Origin: a virus | DNA: 43,474 nt | Direction: 5' to 3' (one strand) | IMG/VR virus record: IMGVR_UViG_3300023179_000192 | Coordinates: 1 to 43,474 of that record | Part shown: in pieces, positions 1 to 9,570 of the stretch | How the letters are laid out: each line of letters opens with the position of its first letter | Position numbering within the stretch: the stretch's first letter is position 1 | The notes under the pieces: model-generated | The model's input: only the letters and a program-made list of their open reading frames with translations | Databases searched by the model: none | Told to the model about the DNA's origin: nothing | Position numbers and translations under genes: made by a program

Positions 1-50
1 TATGCGGCTCCCACCGCGTAGAGCATAGAACGCTAACACAAGGAGAAAAA

Positions 51-1160
51 ATGGGAAGACCTATTAACAAACGATATTTCGGTGCCAATCTGGCAGACAA
101 TATCAAAGTTCAGTTTTTTAACGGCACAGAAAGTGTGCCCGGATATATTGTAAAGCAAACTGGCAGCAAAAGATTCATCTGCAAAGATGCCAATGGTAAT
201 CAGGCCACTTGCTATCTGGTGGACAAAGCCAGTGCTGATTTAGCAGCTGGCGAAATGTCCATAACCATTGCTTATGACAACGGCACTGCACGTCAGATCA
301 CCAAGATTTCTGCACATAAAGTGACCATAGACGGTGTACAGCAACCTTGGTCTTTTGATCCCAGCACGTCAGATAGTCGTGTGCAGATTGAAGAAGCGGG
401 CACCGATACTCAGTTGACATCTGCCACCAATCTGGAAGGTGACGATGTGGTGATCCCTACAGGCATGGACCGCAATGAACCACTGGCGGGGTCGGGTGGC
501 AGCAACAATACAGTGCCCGGCACGTTCAGAGCAGTGTCCTCATTCATTGGACCTTTCTCGTCGGGAGGCATAACTTTCCGCAATTTGTCCTCCAGCGCAT
601 TGAACAGTGTGCCCAACAGTGCCAATGGCCTTTATCGCCGCAAGTATGTGGGAAATTTCTCAACCACCTACGTGCACCAAACCACACCACCATGGACATT
701 GGACATGGGTTTCTTTGGTGTTAGATCTCACGGACCAATTTCAGAGCCGGCATACGAAGTTGATACATATTTGAGCTTTGGTAATCGCAGTGATTTGGCC
801 GATGAAAACAACTACGCTTTCGAGTGGAAGGGCTATATACAGGCACCTATCACTGGAAACATGAGAATTGGCGCCAGTGTTGACGATGATTGCGTGTTGT
901 GGATTGGCGATGCTGCACTGAATCCAGCGAACAACAATTTCTTGTTTGCTCAATCGGGCAGTAACAGAAGGGGCACTGATGGTGTTACTGTAGTGGCAGG
1001 CAAATGGTACCCAATTCGACTATGGTTCCAGGAGTGGGGTGGTTCAGAAGAATTCCAATTGGGAGCCAGTGTCAGCACAGGTTCCACCAAGTACGGCTAC
1101 GACGGCGGTTCAGCAACACCATTTACTGTTGCACATAACACTACAACCAAGGGGTATTAA
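51..1160 (+). CDS. Virion protein with PA14/GLEYA-like domain
   Basis: Probable virion surface or fibre protein of 369 residues. It starts MGRPINKRYFG, an N-terminus I recognise from many aquatic T4-like phage structural proteins. Residues 1-125 form a beta-rich domain closely matched by the next gene (shared IVKQ-G-K, AGEMSIT and ITKIS-H motifs). Residues about 235-340 resemble a PA14/GLEYA sugar-binding fold: a WKGYIQAP strand, then GASVDDDCVLWIGD, then a GKWYPIRLWFQEWGG strand. PA14-type domains commonly bind glycans, so a receptor-binding or adhesive role is inferred. AGGAG lies 6 nt upstream of the ATG. It forms a unit with its paralogue, whose start lies 2 nt after this stop. The exact place in the virion is not known. 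Confidence 0.7.
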   Translation: MGRPINKRYFGANLADNIKVQFFNGTESVPGYIVKQTGSKRFICKDANGNQATCYLVDKASADLAAGEMSITIAYDNGTARQITKISAHKVTIDGVQQPWSFDPSTSDSRVQIEEAGTDTQLTSATNLEGDDVVIPTGMDRNEPLAGSGGSNNTVPGTFRAVSSFIGPFSSGGITFRNLSSSALNSVPNSANGLYRRKYVGNFSTTYVHQTTPPWTLDMGFFGVRSHGPISEPAYEVDTYLSFGNRSDLADENNYAFEWKGYIQAPITGNMRIGASVDDDCVLWIGDAALNPANNNFLFAQSGSNRRGTDGVTVVAGKWYPIRLWFQEWGGSEEFQLGASVSTGSTKYGYDGGSATPFTVAHNTTTKGY

Positions 1161-1162
1161 TC

Positions 1163-1573
1163 ATGGGACGTCCATTAAAGAAATCATTATTTGGCTCAAA
1201 TGCCAACAATAATTTAAAAGTTCAGTTCAACAATGGCTCAGCCAGTGTGCCGGGCTTTATCGTCAAACAAAAAGGTGCTAAAAAATTCCTGTGTCAGGAT
1301 AAAAATGGCAACCAAGCAGTCTGTGTTCTGGTTGCCAAAGCAGCTGGTGATTTGGCTGTGGGAGAAATGTCCATAACTGTCAGACTGGATTCCAACGCGG
1401 CTGTGCAAGTTACTAAAATTTCATCACACAACATCACTGCTGGTGGGGTGAGTTATCCCTGGACATTTACTGCCAGCTTGAGCGATGGTGCTGCTCAGGT
1501 TGAAGAGGCAGGCACAACTTCGGGTGCTAACGTCTTGGTTGGTGCAACCAACATCGAAGGCGACACTGAGTAA
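1163..1573 (+). CDS. MGRP-family virion protein, short paralogue
   Basis: A 136-residue protein that is essentially a free-standing copy of the N-terminal domain of the upstream gene (MGRPLKK start, VPGFIVKQKGAKKFLCQDKNGNQA, AGEMSITVRL, TKISSHNI, VEEAGT). It lacks the PA14-like part. This looks like tandem duplication followed by loss or gain of the adhesive C-terminus. It may be an attachment, decoration or base domain of a fibre, but the function is unknown. AAGGGG at 1149-1154 serves as Shine-Dalgarno. The stop codon is followed 14 nt later by a strong intrinsic terminator, so the two-gene unit ends here. Confidence 0.65.
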   Translation: MGRPLKKSLFGSNANNNLKVQFNNGSASVPGFIVKQKGAKKFLCQDKNGNQAVCVLVAKAAGDLAVGEMSITVRLDSNAAVQVTKISSHNITAGGVSYPWTFTASLSDGAAQVEEAGTTSGANVLVGATNIEGDTE

Positions 1574-1587
1574 ATACAGTAACTCAT

Positions 1588-1619
1588 AAAAAATAGCGGC
1601 CTGGTGCCGCTATTTTTTT
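1588..1619 (+). terminator. Rho-independent terminator
   Basis: Stem AAAAATAGCGGC / GCCGCTATTTTT with loop CTGGT and a following T run. The A-rich left side makes it potentially bidirectional. It closes the MGRP paralogue pair and comes just before the late promoter of the next unit. Confidence 0.9.
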
Positions 1620-1634
1620 CTATGCACTTTTTAG

Positions 1635-1642
1635 TATAAATA
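1635..1642 (+). promoter_or_regulatory. T4-type late promoter TATAAATA
   Basis: Exact T4 late-promoter octamer, 21 nt before the ATG at 1664 and immediately after a terminator. It would drive the small fibre genes at 1664-3009. Confidence 0.85.
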
Positions 1643-1663
1643 ATTAAAATTGGAATATTCAGT

Positions 1664-2263
1664 ATGGCCACAGTTAAACGATTCAACACCACTTACACCA
1701 TTGATGGTCCACAGACCATTATCAAAGGCAATCTTGTTGTGCAAGGTGCGCAGACTTCTGTAACCTCCACAGACACCTACATCACCGACAAATTGATTAA
1801 TCTGAACAACGGTGAGACTGGATCTGGAGTTGGGCCAGCCGGTACTGGCAGTGCCGGATTGGTGGTGAATCGTGGCACGCTGGCCAATGTAGTACTCCGT
1901 TGGTATGAGCCCTATCAGAAATGGCAAATCACCAATGATGGCAGTGTGTATGCTAACATTGCGGTTTCTTCTGGCAATAAAACTTATCTGACAGCAGTCA
2001 TAGAAGACCCTGCTCCGGCCCTGGGCGGCAATTTAAACGTCAATGGTCAGAATATAACATCCAATATAGGAAATATTAATTTTACTGGAAATTTACAAAT
2101 TAATAACTCCCCAACCCCACCCACAGCAGCAGCTAATGCCACTGTGGTATATTCCAGTACCCCAGCTGCAGGCACGTCGGGGGTTTATGTAGTCAACGGG
2201 GCCGCCGCCAATCAGGAACTAGTTACTAAAACACGTGCATTTGGCTACTCTCTAATATTATAG
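1664..2263 (+). CDS. Fibre-type virion protein
   Basis: A 199-residue protein carrying a fibre module common in T4-like phages: GNLVVQG, then TSTDTYITDKLINLNNG, then AGLVVNRGT-LRWYEPYQKWQITNDGSVYANI (about residues 20-100). The same module recurs in the 1018-residue fibre (about 8960-9175) and, more loosely, near the start of the 2350-residue fibre, so all three probably assemble into related fibre or tail structures. The C-terminal half is low-complexity Ala/Asn/Thr. There is no signal peptide or membrane segment. The Shine-Dalgarno is weak (GGA at 1651-1653). The role is inferred from module sharing only. Confidence 0.6.
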   Translation: MATVKRFNTTYTIDGPQTIIKGNLVVQGAQTSVTSTDTYITDKLINLNNGETGSGVGPAGTGSAGLVVNRGTLANVVLRWYEPYQKWQITNDGSVYANIAVSSGNKTYLTAVIEDPAPALGGNLNVNGQNITSNIGNINFTGNLQINNSPTPPTAAANATVVYSSTPAAGTSGVYVVNGAAANQELVTKTRAFGYSLIL

Positions 2264-2271
2264 GAACAATA

Positions 2272-2583
2272 ATGACAATATCTAATACCTCGCTAACTCT
2301 TGCGGCTGCAAATATCTATGTGAGTTCAGGAAACACCGTGGTTTCAGTAATGTATTTCTGTAATACAGATTCTGCTGCCAGAAATTTAAACGTCTACCTT
2401 ATGCCTCAGGGCACTGCAACTGCCAATGCAGCAGTTCAGATTTATAAAGATGTGCAAATTGCAGCAGGAGATACTCTGGTGGTGGATATGGAAAAATTGG
2501 TTTTGGGCAATGGTGATATGATTAGAGCCAATGCATCAGCGAACCTTGCCATCACTGCCACTGTTAGCTATGTGGGAATTTAA
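2272..2583 (+). CDS. Small virion-associated beta protein
   Basis: A 103-residue protein, likely all-beta, with a pattern seen in small phage structural proteins: an N-terminal ISNTSLTLAAANIYVSSGNT strand pair, a VMYFCNT core, then IAAGDTLVVDMEKLVLGNGDMIRANA and a final ATVSYVGI strand. AGGAA lies a few bases before the ATG. Spacing to both neighbours is under 10 nt, so it is co-transcribed with the fibre genes. Homologues are usually of unknown function; a tail or fibre accessory role is inferred from location. Confidence 0.55.
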   Translation: MTISNTSLTLAAANIYVSSGNTVVSVMYFCNTDSAARNLNVYLMPQGTATANAAVQIYKDVQIAAGDTLVVDMEKLVLGNGDMIRANASANLAITATVSYVGI

Positions 2584-2586
2584 CCA

Positions 2587-3009
2587 ATGGCACATATGCT
2601 AAAAAATAGAGTTTTTAAATCTGCTAGTTATGTATTGGGTTTTCCCACAAGTTCCAGTGGTGTTGGGCCTGATTCCCCAGTACCAGGGCAAGCCAGATAT
2701 AATACCACTACCGGTAAACTGGAATTTTATAATAACGAAACCTGGAATGCAGTGGCCCGTGAGGGGTTCTCACTAATGAGCAAAGACAGTTTCACTGGAG
2801 ATGGCACCCGTACCGAATACGGTCCCATGAGTTATCCCTACCCTGTGGGCACAGAGGCATATGCACTGGTTCACGTGGGCACAGTGTATCAAATACCCGG
2901 CACTAATTACACATTTGATGGTACTAATAAAATAACATTTACCAGTCCACCATCAAATGGTGCTGATATCACAATCATACACGGTATCAGCAGCACCATC
3001 GTGGGTTGA
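2587..3009 (+). CDS. Free-standing fibre module protein
   Basis: A 140-residue protein that corresponds to a module also embedded in the two large fibre proteins. It has a GQARYNTTTGKLEFYNNETW segment (about residues 33-53), followed by a GDG start and a V-Y-Q-I-PG-NYTFDGTNKITFTSPP-GADITI segment (about 75-135). Equivalent pairs occur near 7500-7830 and 15840-16200. It is therefore a probable fibre tip or fibre-assembly component encoded separately. The stop is followed by a hairpin holding the next late promoter. Confidence 0.6.
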   Translation: MAHMLKNRVFKSASYVLGFPTSSSGVGPDSPVPGQARYNTTTGKLEFYNNETWNAVAREGFSLMSKDSFTGDGTRTEYGPMSYPYPVGTEAYALVHVGTVYQIPGTNYTFDGTNKITFTSPPSNGADITIIHGISSTIVG

Positions 3010-3040
3010 AAAATCCAATAAATATAGCAAGAGGATTTTT
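3009..3040 (+). promoter_or_regulatory. RBS-hiding hairpin with late promoter in loop
   Basis: Arms AAAAATCC (3009-3016) and GGATTTTT (3033-3040) are perfect complements. The 16-nt loop holds AATAAATA, and the GG of the right arm belongs to the AGAGGA ribosome-binding site. Read-through mRNA would fold and mask the site, or terminate at the U run. mRNA started at the late promoter (about 3030) lacks the left arm. Confidence 0.6.
3017..3024 (+). promoter_or_regulatory. Late promoter AATAAATA
   Basis: One base from the T4 late octamer, 18 nt before the ATG at 3043. It is positioned to transcribe the PKD-domain adhesin and the following fibre. Confidence 0.75.
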
Positions 3041-3042
3041 TA

Positions 3043-6000
3043 ATGGCCATTAGTCGCGTTCCTGGGTATTCATTATTGTCAGATTTAGATCGCCAGGGAG
3101 TTGATCTAAAGTTCGTCACCGACGGTAATGCCCTGGTGCATATGGATTTTGCCAACTTCTATGTTGGTATAAATGGGATTAATCCGTCAGAACCCCTGAC
3201 TGTTAACGGAAATATTCTGGTCAACACCGGCAATGTGCTGACTGCTGCCAATTTGGCGTACGATTTAGGTAATACCACTCATTGGTGGCGCACATCATAC
3301 GCCGGCAATGCAATATCCAACACAGTTAACACCAGCAATGCAAACATTGGTAATTTGACTGTTGTGGCGAATTCCTATGTGAATTTTGGTAATACCCTGA
3401 TACATTGGGTTAAAGACCCTGAAGATCCACAGGACGCTGCAACTAAATTTTACGTCGATCAGGCCACTGATGTCATCAACAATTTCACCGCCAATATTCC
3501 CAAGATTGGTAATGTTATTCCTTTGGGTACACCCATTGATGGCAGTCTGGTTGCCAATGGTGCCTACAGACACTGGAACACACTGACCTCTGTGACCGAC
3601 AGCATTGACGATCTCAATCAGGTGGTACTGAATGTCTTCAAAGGCACATATGTCAGTGATGTGGATTTTACAGCCAACGTCCTGGCCGGTCCCAGTGCGT
3701 TGGCTGTGAGATTCACTGGTATCTACACTGGTAATCCCAATGCTTATTACTGGGATTTTGGTGACGGCACAACCAGTACGGCTGGTAATGTTGTGACGCA
3801 CACCTACAGCAATGTGTCGGGCGGTACCTATTCAGTTAGCTTTAAAGCATACAACACCAATGGCACGTTCTCTGGCAATATTGATGCCGGTGCCCGAGGC
3901 TCAGTGGATTATGCAGACAAATCCAATTATATCCTGCTGTACACACCAGTTCCAATACCAGCATTCACTACCAACCCCACCAGCATCAACACCACTGCTA
4001 GTACTACGATCACTAATACCAGCCAGTATGCCACAGGTTATCAGGTATATTGGGGAGATGGCACTGCAGCCACACCGGCAAATGTCTGGACCACACTGAG
4101 TCATACTTACACCAACAGTGGTGGCGACGCCACCTACAATATTATACTGACTGGCAGCAGCACCACCGCTGGTCCAGCGCCAGTAGTGGTCAATAGCGCG
4201 CCAACGACCGAATATGTTTATAGTACACATACACCGGTATTTTCTGCCAACACCGTCAGAGTCATCAATTATCAATCCAATGGCGGTGGTGCCATAAGTT
4301 TCACCAACAGTACCGCAACTAACCCAGGAGCCACTGCGACCTTTGTTAATAATCGTTATCGCTGGACCTGGGGCGATGCCACCACCAGTAATGTAAACAT
4401 ACAGTCAGGAGTGGCAGGAAATCCTGGTACTCCCATTACGCACCCCTACGCATTGTCTGCCGCCGATCAAGCAGCAGGCAATACTGCAATCTACTATGCC
4501 CGATTGGAAGTCCTGAATGGTCACACACTGAGTCCATTTGTCAGTGCCAATACTGCAATCTATGTGGAGCCTGAAGTCCGAGCAGACTTCACTTCACAGG
4601 CCGTGACTGTCAGTGATGCCACTGCAGATGATGCATTAACTGGGTATATTTTTACTGATTACAACGGAAATAATCGAGCCGTCTTTACCAGCAACAACGC
4701 CAGTCAGTTGGCCACAACGTATACCTGGAACTGGGGTGACACCACAACCAGCGGACCACTAAGTGGAAATGTTGCTGGAACCACCACAGGCGGCAACATC
4801 ACACACACCTATACCAGTGTGGGAACAAAAACTGTGTATCTGGATGCTACAGGGACTCCCGGCACTTTGACACAGACCAACAGAAAAACTCGAACCAATT
4901 ACATCAACATCAAAGCCAATCCAGCAGCACCAGGTGCACTCAGTACCAAAACACTGAGTATGAGCACCGCAAGTCAGGGCACTGGGCCGTTGCTGGCAGC
5001 CGCTGCCACTGACAATACCACAGGAAATATTCCAGCAGCTGGTACCAGTGTTACTAGATATGGGTCAGGCACGACGCTGATCACCAATACCATCACCGGT
5101 GCCAACACCAGTTTGACTGGAACATTGATTTGTTATACCAATCGCACCAGTACCGGCAGTACTAATTTCAGCATCAGTACCAACAGAACCGGCACTTATA
5201 CCAATCTGGTGGTAGACGATGACAGAGATGCACATTTGGTCATCAGTGCAGCCACTTATCCCACGGGATTTTATAAAGTATTCAATGCACACAGCGCCAT
5301 AGCATTCAGTAGTCTGGCATATGGGTACAATGATACTCATTTAAGTCATAGTGTGACTGGCGACACCAATAGTATTGGATTTGTCAAAGACAACCTGACT
5401 GCAGTTCCCACACTGAATATTGCCAATGTTGCAGTGACACAAGCGGCGGCCGGCACTCTGCGTTATATTTCCGGAGTTCCTTATTATAATACTGGGGGAC
5501 AAATCACTGTCAGCAACGTGGCTGTCACTGATTTTATTGGACAAACCTACAGAAATATCAGTCCTCTGACCATCGCAAATGGCACCTTGGACGAAAGCAC
5601 CACTGGATCCATCATCAGTTCACAGACCCGGACCTACAGTCAAATTGACGGGGCTGTGACTATGCTGAGTAGTGGTATACCCCGAGCCAACGTGGGCATC
5701 AATTCCACATATACCCTGGGCAATGTCACTGTTAATATTGATGGCAGTGCCCGAGCAGTGGGCAATCTGACACTGACTATGAATAATATAAATGGTGCCA
5801 GTACCGCAGTGACATTACCAACTCGGATACAAATTTATAGTCAGAGTTTGACTGGGTTTGATGAGATGACCATTCCGGTCAGCAGTTCCCTGGGAGCCAC
5901 TTACACTGATAACGGCAAGCGTGTGGATTTGGGGCTCAGCGGCAACACACCCGCATACACCGCCCGAGATTTTTATACCGGCAATGCCTGGTCCAACACC

Positions 6001-6513
6001 AGCACGGTTGCTGGCACAGATGAAGCCATTGTCAGATGGGGCACACTCAGACATCTGAACACCATTAATTTCAGCACAGGATATCTGCCAGTGGGCCCAG
6101 ATTTGGTCACTGGTCGTAGCGGAGCACAATATTTTACATTTGCATTCAGACGCGCGGTTACTGCCAACTTTGATATAACACTGTCGGGAAAAATCAGTGG
6201 ACTATGGATTGCGGCACCAGGCACACAAATTGACAGTACCAGTACACTTAATGGGTGGATAGATGGAACAACTGCCTACACTGGTGCCGGCGTCCCAGGT
6301 GCCAACACTGCTGCAGGTGGCAATGGTAGCAATGGATGTGCACTGACCAATGCTGACCGAATACCCACTGGCAGTGTTATTAGTGGCACCAGTTACACCC
6401 TGACACTGGGTGCAGAGAATTTATCCAATGCTACTGGAAAAAATTGTCTGGTTAGAATTAAATTGGCTCCAGGAGATAGCATAACGGCCATTAGCATAGG
6501 AGTGGCAGCATAA
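3043..6513 (+). CDS. Large PKD-domain tail adhesin
   Basis: An 1156-residue fibre or adhesin. Residues 1-200 are fibre-like (GNVLTAANLAYDLGNTTHWWRT, then DPQDAATKFYVD, a common fibre hinge motif). From about residue 215 to 630 there are four PKD-type Ig-like repeats, recognised by WDFGDGTTS plus HTY, YWGDGTAA plus HTY, WTWGDATTS plus HPY, and WNWGDTTTSG plus HTY. PKD domains are extracellular beta-sandwich spacers, often in surface-binding proteins. The remaining about 500 residues are Thr/Asn/Gly-rich beta repeats ending in a likely knob. It starts at an ATG with AGAGGA upstream and ends with a TAATG overlap onto the next fibre gene, indicating translational coupling. Host receptor binding is inferred. 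Confidence 0.75.
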   Translation: MAISRVPGYSLLSDLDRQGVDLKFVTDGNALVHMDFANFYVGINGINPSEPLTVNGNILVNTGNVLTAANLAYDLGNTTHWWRTSYAGNAISNTVNTSNANIGNLTVVANSYVNFGNTLIHWVKDPEDPQDAATKFYVDQATDVINNFTANIPKIGNVIPLGTPIDGSLVANGAYRHWNTLTSVTDSIDDLNQVVLNVFKGTYVSDVDFTANVLAGPSALAVRFTGIYTGNPNAYYWDFGDGTTSTAGNVVTHTYSNVSGGTYSVSFKAYNTNGTFSGNIDAGARGSVDYADKSNYILLYTPVPIPAFTTNPTSINTTASTTITNTSQYATGYQVYWGDGTAATPANVWTTLSHTYTNSGGDATYNIILTGSSTTAGPAPVVVNSAPTTEYVYSTHTPVFSANTVRVINYQSNGGGAISFTNSTATNPGATATFVNNRYRWTWGDATTSNVNIQSGVAGNPGTPITHPYALSAADQAAGNTAIYYARLEVLNGHTLSPFVSANTAIYVEPEVRADFTSQAVTVSDATADDALTGYIFTDYNGNNRAVFTSNNASQLATTYTWNWGDTTTSGPLSGNVAGTTTGGNITHTYTSVGTKTVYLDATGTPGTLTQTNRKTRTNYINIKANPAAPGALSTKTLSMSTASQGTGPLLAAAATDNTTGNIPAAGTSVTRYGSGTTLITNTITGANTSLTGTLICYTNRTSTGSTNFSISTNRTGTYTNLVVDDDRDAHLVISAATYPTGFYKVFNAHSAIAFSSLAYGYNDTHLSHSVTGDTNSIGFVKDNLTAVPTLNIANVAVTQAAAGTLRYISGVPYYNTGGQITVSNVAVTDFIGQTYRNISPLTIANGTLDESTTGSIISSQTRTYSQIDGAVTMLSSGIPRANVGINSTYTLGNVTVNIDGSARAVGNLTLTMNNINGASTAVTLPTRIQIYSQSLTGFDEMTIPVSSSLGATYTDNGKRVDLGLSGNTPAYTARDFYTGNAWSNTSTVAGTDEAIVRWGTLRHLNTINFSTGYLPVGPDLVTGRSGAQYFTFAFRRAVTANFDITLSGKISGLWIAAPGTQIDSTSTLNGWIDGTTAYTGAGVPGANTAAGGNGSNGCALTNADRIPTGSVISGTSYTLTLGAENLSNATGKNCLVRIKLAPGDSITAISIGVAA

Positions 6514-9500
6514 TGGCTATTTCCGATACACAAAAAGTTGATTATCTGTTTAAAAAGCTGGGATATGGGCTGACCAAGACCGATGTCACATCAAGAAAGC
6601 AGGCCTTCAACGAAAGTATCCCCAGTCCACTGTTGCTTCGTGGGGATAAAATCTGGAAAAATTCCGACCAGATACCAGGTGTTATACCCGCTGTGTCCAA
6701 TGACATTGTTCGCATATATAGCGATGCAGCAAATACATCTGCCACTGTGGAATGTCAGGAAGATATAACTGCAACTGACAACAGAACCTGGAAGACCAAT
6801 CTCACAGACTGGATCACCACTGAGTTTGGTTCCACATATCTGGTCAAAGTTTATGTTGATGTCACTGGGTCTCAGACACCTCAGACCACTGGCACACAAT
6901 TGCTGGCTGCTGGGTCAACCAATAACGACGAATGGTTTTTCGACTACCAGAGCGGGGTGCTGCATTTTATTGGCGACAACTTGCCCGCCAGCATTGCCAC
7001 AGGTGTCACTGGTCGAAGTGTTTATGTGTCTGGTGCAAGATATGTGGGCGAGTTTGGGGTCACTGGCAATATCAGGTTTAACGGCACAACCATTAGCACC
7101 AATGCCAATCTGACCCTGGCACCAGCCAATGGATACATTTTTGTTAGTAACAGTATTATCAGCAATGTGGCTAACCCAGTAAGTGGTCAGGATGCAGTAA
7201 ATCTCAACTATCTCAACAATCAGATAAGCAATGTTGTGGGGCAGATAACCGGCACTGCCAATGTGATATATGCTGCAGACACCAAAGTTGAAGTGGTTGA
7301 TGATGGTGTTTTGCCAGGAAAAATTAACTTTGTGGTCGATGGTGTTCTCAAAGCAAACCTAACCGCAAATTCAGCTGACTTTTATGTAAATTCAGTCAAT
7401 ATTGCGAATCTAACGTTTAATGGAGATACGATTACTTCGACTGGAAATATCACGCTGAACCCACAGAATTCTGGTATAGTAAAAGTATCAGGCAATCTCG
7501 CAATGCGACTGCCAGTGGGCGATGACGAGAGTCGACCAGATAATCCCGAGATTGGATACACCAGATTCAACAGCGAGAGACGAGCCATTGAGTACTATGA
7601 TGGTAGCGAATGGCACATTCCCGGGGAATATGTTGTTACATCCGACGTTATCACACCAGATGGCATCAGTAATGTCTATGTCCTGAGTTCGTCGGCCAGT
7701 TCAGATGGGGTTTTGGTCAGTATCAACGGCACATTGCAACAGCCATATGTGGCTTATACGGTCGTTGGTACCAATATAACTTTTAGTGAAACACCACTGA
7801 TCACTGATAACATCGAAGTCAGACATATTGCTGCTGGTGGTACAAGCATAGACATTTCCAGACTATCTAGTTCTGAAAATTCTTCACTAATTGCTCTGCA
7901 AGGACCAGACATTGCAGTCACGGGCAACTTAATCCCATCGGCCAATGCTGCATATAGTATTGGTACTGCCAGTGTTCGTTGGCAACATATTTACTGTGGT
8001 GGCAACATTAGCACAACTGGCAACGTCGTGGCCGCCAAGTTCTACGGTGACGGCAGTAACCTGACTGGGCTAGCGGCAACTTATGGCAACACACAGGTTG
8101 CCGGTTACTTGCCAACCTATGCCGGTAACATTGGTGGCACCATAACAACATCTGCACAGACCGGTATCACCTCAGTGGGCACATTGAGTTCGCTATCAGT
8201 CACTGGTAACGTAACTGCAGGTAATGTGTCGGCAACTAGATTGACTGGTACACTAACCACAGCATCACAAACTAGTATTACAGCAGTGGGTAATATTGTT
8301 GCCGGTACCTGGTCAGCGACGCCAATTCAGAATGCATATCTGTCCAACAGCAGCATAACAATTAACGGTACAAGTGCATCACTGGGCGGAACTGCAACTG
8401 TCACAGCCAATGCACAGACCCTGACAGGCACAACATTAAATAGTACTGTGGTCAACTCAAGTCTGACCACAGTGGGCAATCTGACTGCACTGAGTGCCAG
8501 TGGTAATATTAGCACAACTGGCAATGTCGTTGCTGCCAAGTTCTACGGTGATGGCAGTAACCTGACAGGATTGCCAGCCAGTTACGGAAATACGCAGGTT
8601 GCGGCCTACTTGCCAACTTATGCAGGGAATATACTGGCGGCAAATGTCACAGCCCAAACGGTCACTGCCAACATAAGCACTGGAAATATAACATCCATAA
8701 ACAGTGGTGCAATCAGAATACAAACGTTGGGAGCCGGGGATATTGAACTCAATCCTCTGGGCTCTGGTACCATTCAATTAAAGGGCCCAGTGCAATATGA
8801 TCCTTCGTTTAATTTTACCACCACCAACGGGGATCCCATACCTATCACAGTGGGGGTAGTGCTCCCATCCATAACTGCCTCCGGAGTCAACGGCACATTG
8901 ACATTGTCCGGCACTGGAACGGGCAGTATAAGTTTGAATGATGACGTGACCGTTACCGGTAATTTGACAGTCAACGGCACCACAACGTCATTGAATGTCA
9001 ATAATTTAAATGTGCAGGACAATATTATCAATATTGCCAGCACACAAACCGGAATTCCAACACAAAACGCTGGTTTATTGGTAATCCGCGGTGATGCGCC
9101 CAATGTACAAATGCGCTGGAATGAATCTGTTGACAGATGGCAAATAACCAATGATGGTACCACCTACGCAAATATAATCAACACATCGTCATCAGACACC
9201 ACGGCATTTACTGGTAATGTTAACACCGGTGGTGTCCTTAAAACCACTGGTGGGATCTATAATGCCAACCCACCTATAATTTCAACTGATACGACTATTA
9301 CTTCAGCATATTTGGGTGGATTTTTAGAATTATCGGGGACCAGTCCCTATACTGTTACTCTACCCGCCCCGTCGCTGTATACTGGCGCCAAAATCACCAT
9401 ATGGCAAAACACCACAGCCAACATAACACTGGCAACGCCTTCGGGATTGTTTTACGGCCCCAGTGGTTCAGTCAGCAACACCAAGGTTCTGTCCCAATCA

Positions 9501-9569
9501 GTGACACCATATTGGGATCTGTGGAGCGATAGCTATAACTGGATCTTGTTTGGCATCCGGACAGTTTAG
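6513..9569 (+). CDS. Long tail fibre protein
   Basis: A 1018-residue probable tail fibre. The N-terminal about 180 residues look like a phage attachment domain (KVDYLFKKLGYGLTKTD, then WKTNLTDWI, then YVSGARYVGEFG). The middle has fibre-hinge and shaft motifs: SGQDAVNLNYLNNQI, the RFNSERRAIEYYDGSEW module, and two copies of a GNISTTGNVVAAKFYGDGSN block. Near the C-terminus is the GNLTVNGTTTSLNVNNLNVQDNIINIA-to-WQITNDG module, then a beta-rich tip (about 920-1018). It overlaps the preceding gene by one base and is followed by a 208-nt gap. Trimeric assembly is expected for the family but cannot be seen here. Confidence 0.75.
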   Translation: MAISDTQKVDYLFKKLGYGLTKTDVTSRKQAFNESIPSPLLLRGDKIWKNSDQIPGVIPAVSNDIVRIYSDAANTSATVECQEDITATDNRTWKTNLTDWITTEFGSTYLVKVYVDVTGSQTPQTTGTQLLAAGSTNNDEWFFDYQSGVLHFIGDNLPASIATGVTGRSVYVSGARYVGEFGVTGNIRFNGTTISTNANLTLAPANGYIFVSNSIISNVANPVSGQDAVNLNYLNNQISNVVGQITGTANVIYAADTKVEVVDDGVLPGKINFVVDGVLKANLTANSADFYVNSVNIANLTFNGDTITSTGNITLNPQNSGIVKVSGNLAMRLPVGDDESRPDNPEIGYTRFNSERRAIEYYDGSEWHIPGEYVVTSDVITPDGISNVYVLSSSASSDGVLVSINGTLQQPYVAYTVVGTNITFSETPLITDNIEVRHIAAGGTSIDISRLSSSENSSLIALQGPDIAVTGNLIPSANAAYSIGTASVRWQHIYCGGNISTTGNVVAAKFYGDGSNLTGLAATYGNTQVAGYLPTYAGNIGGTITTSAQTGITSVGTLSSLSVTGNVTAGNVSATRLTGTLTTASQTSITAVGNIVAGTWSATPIQNAYLSNSSITINGTSASLGGTATVTANAQTLTGTTLNSTVVNSSLTTVGNLTALSASGNISTTGNVVAAKFYGDGSNLTGLPASYGNTQVAAYLPTYAGNILAANVTAQTVTANISTGNITSINSGAIRIQTLGAGDIELNPLGSGTIQLKGPVQYDPSFNFTTTNGDPIPITVGVVLPSITASGVNGTLTLSGTGTGSISLNDDVTVTGNLTVNGTTTSLNVNNLNVQDNIINIASTQTGIPTQNAGLLVIRGDAPNVQMRWNESVDRWQITNDGTTYANIINTSSSDTTAFTGNVNTGGVLKTTGGIYNANPPIISTDTTITSAYLGGFLELSGTSPYTVTLPAPSLYTGAKITIWQNTTANITLATPSGLFYGPSGSVSNTKVLSQSVTPYWDLWSDSYNWILFGIRTV
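8001..8633 (+). repeat. Direct repeat pair inside fibre gene
   Basis: Two near-identical blocks of about 130 bp start at 8001 and 8502. Both encode GNISTTGNVVAAKFYGDGSN followed by a YGN-TQVA-YLPTYAGNI segment. Many differences between them are at synonymous positions, so this is an older in-frame duplication of a shaft unit. Confidence 0.8.
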
Positions 9570-9570
9570 C

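Noticed and set aside
1569-1576. AGTAAATA as a late promoter
   Set aside because: It is followed within 12 nt by a strong terminator and no gene, so useful transcription is unlikely.
3295-3801. Antisense ORF of 168 codons inside the PKD adhesin, and similar shadows elsewhere
   Set aside because: There is no codon or motif signal, no promoter, and each is entirely contained in a well-supported gene on the other strand.
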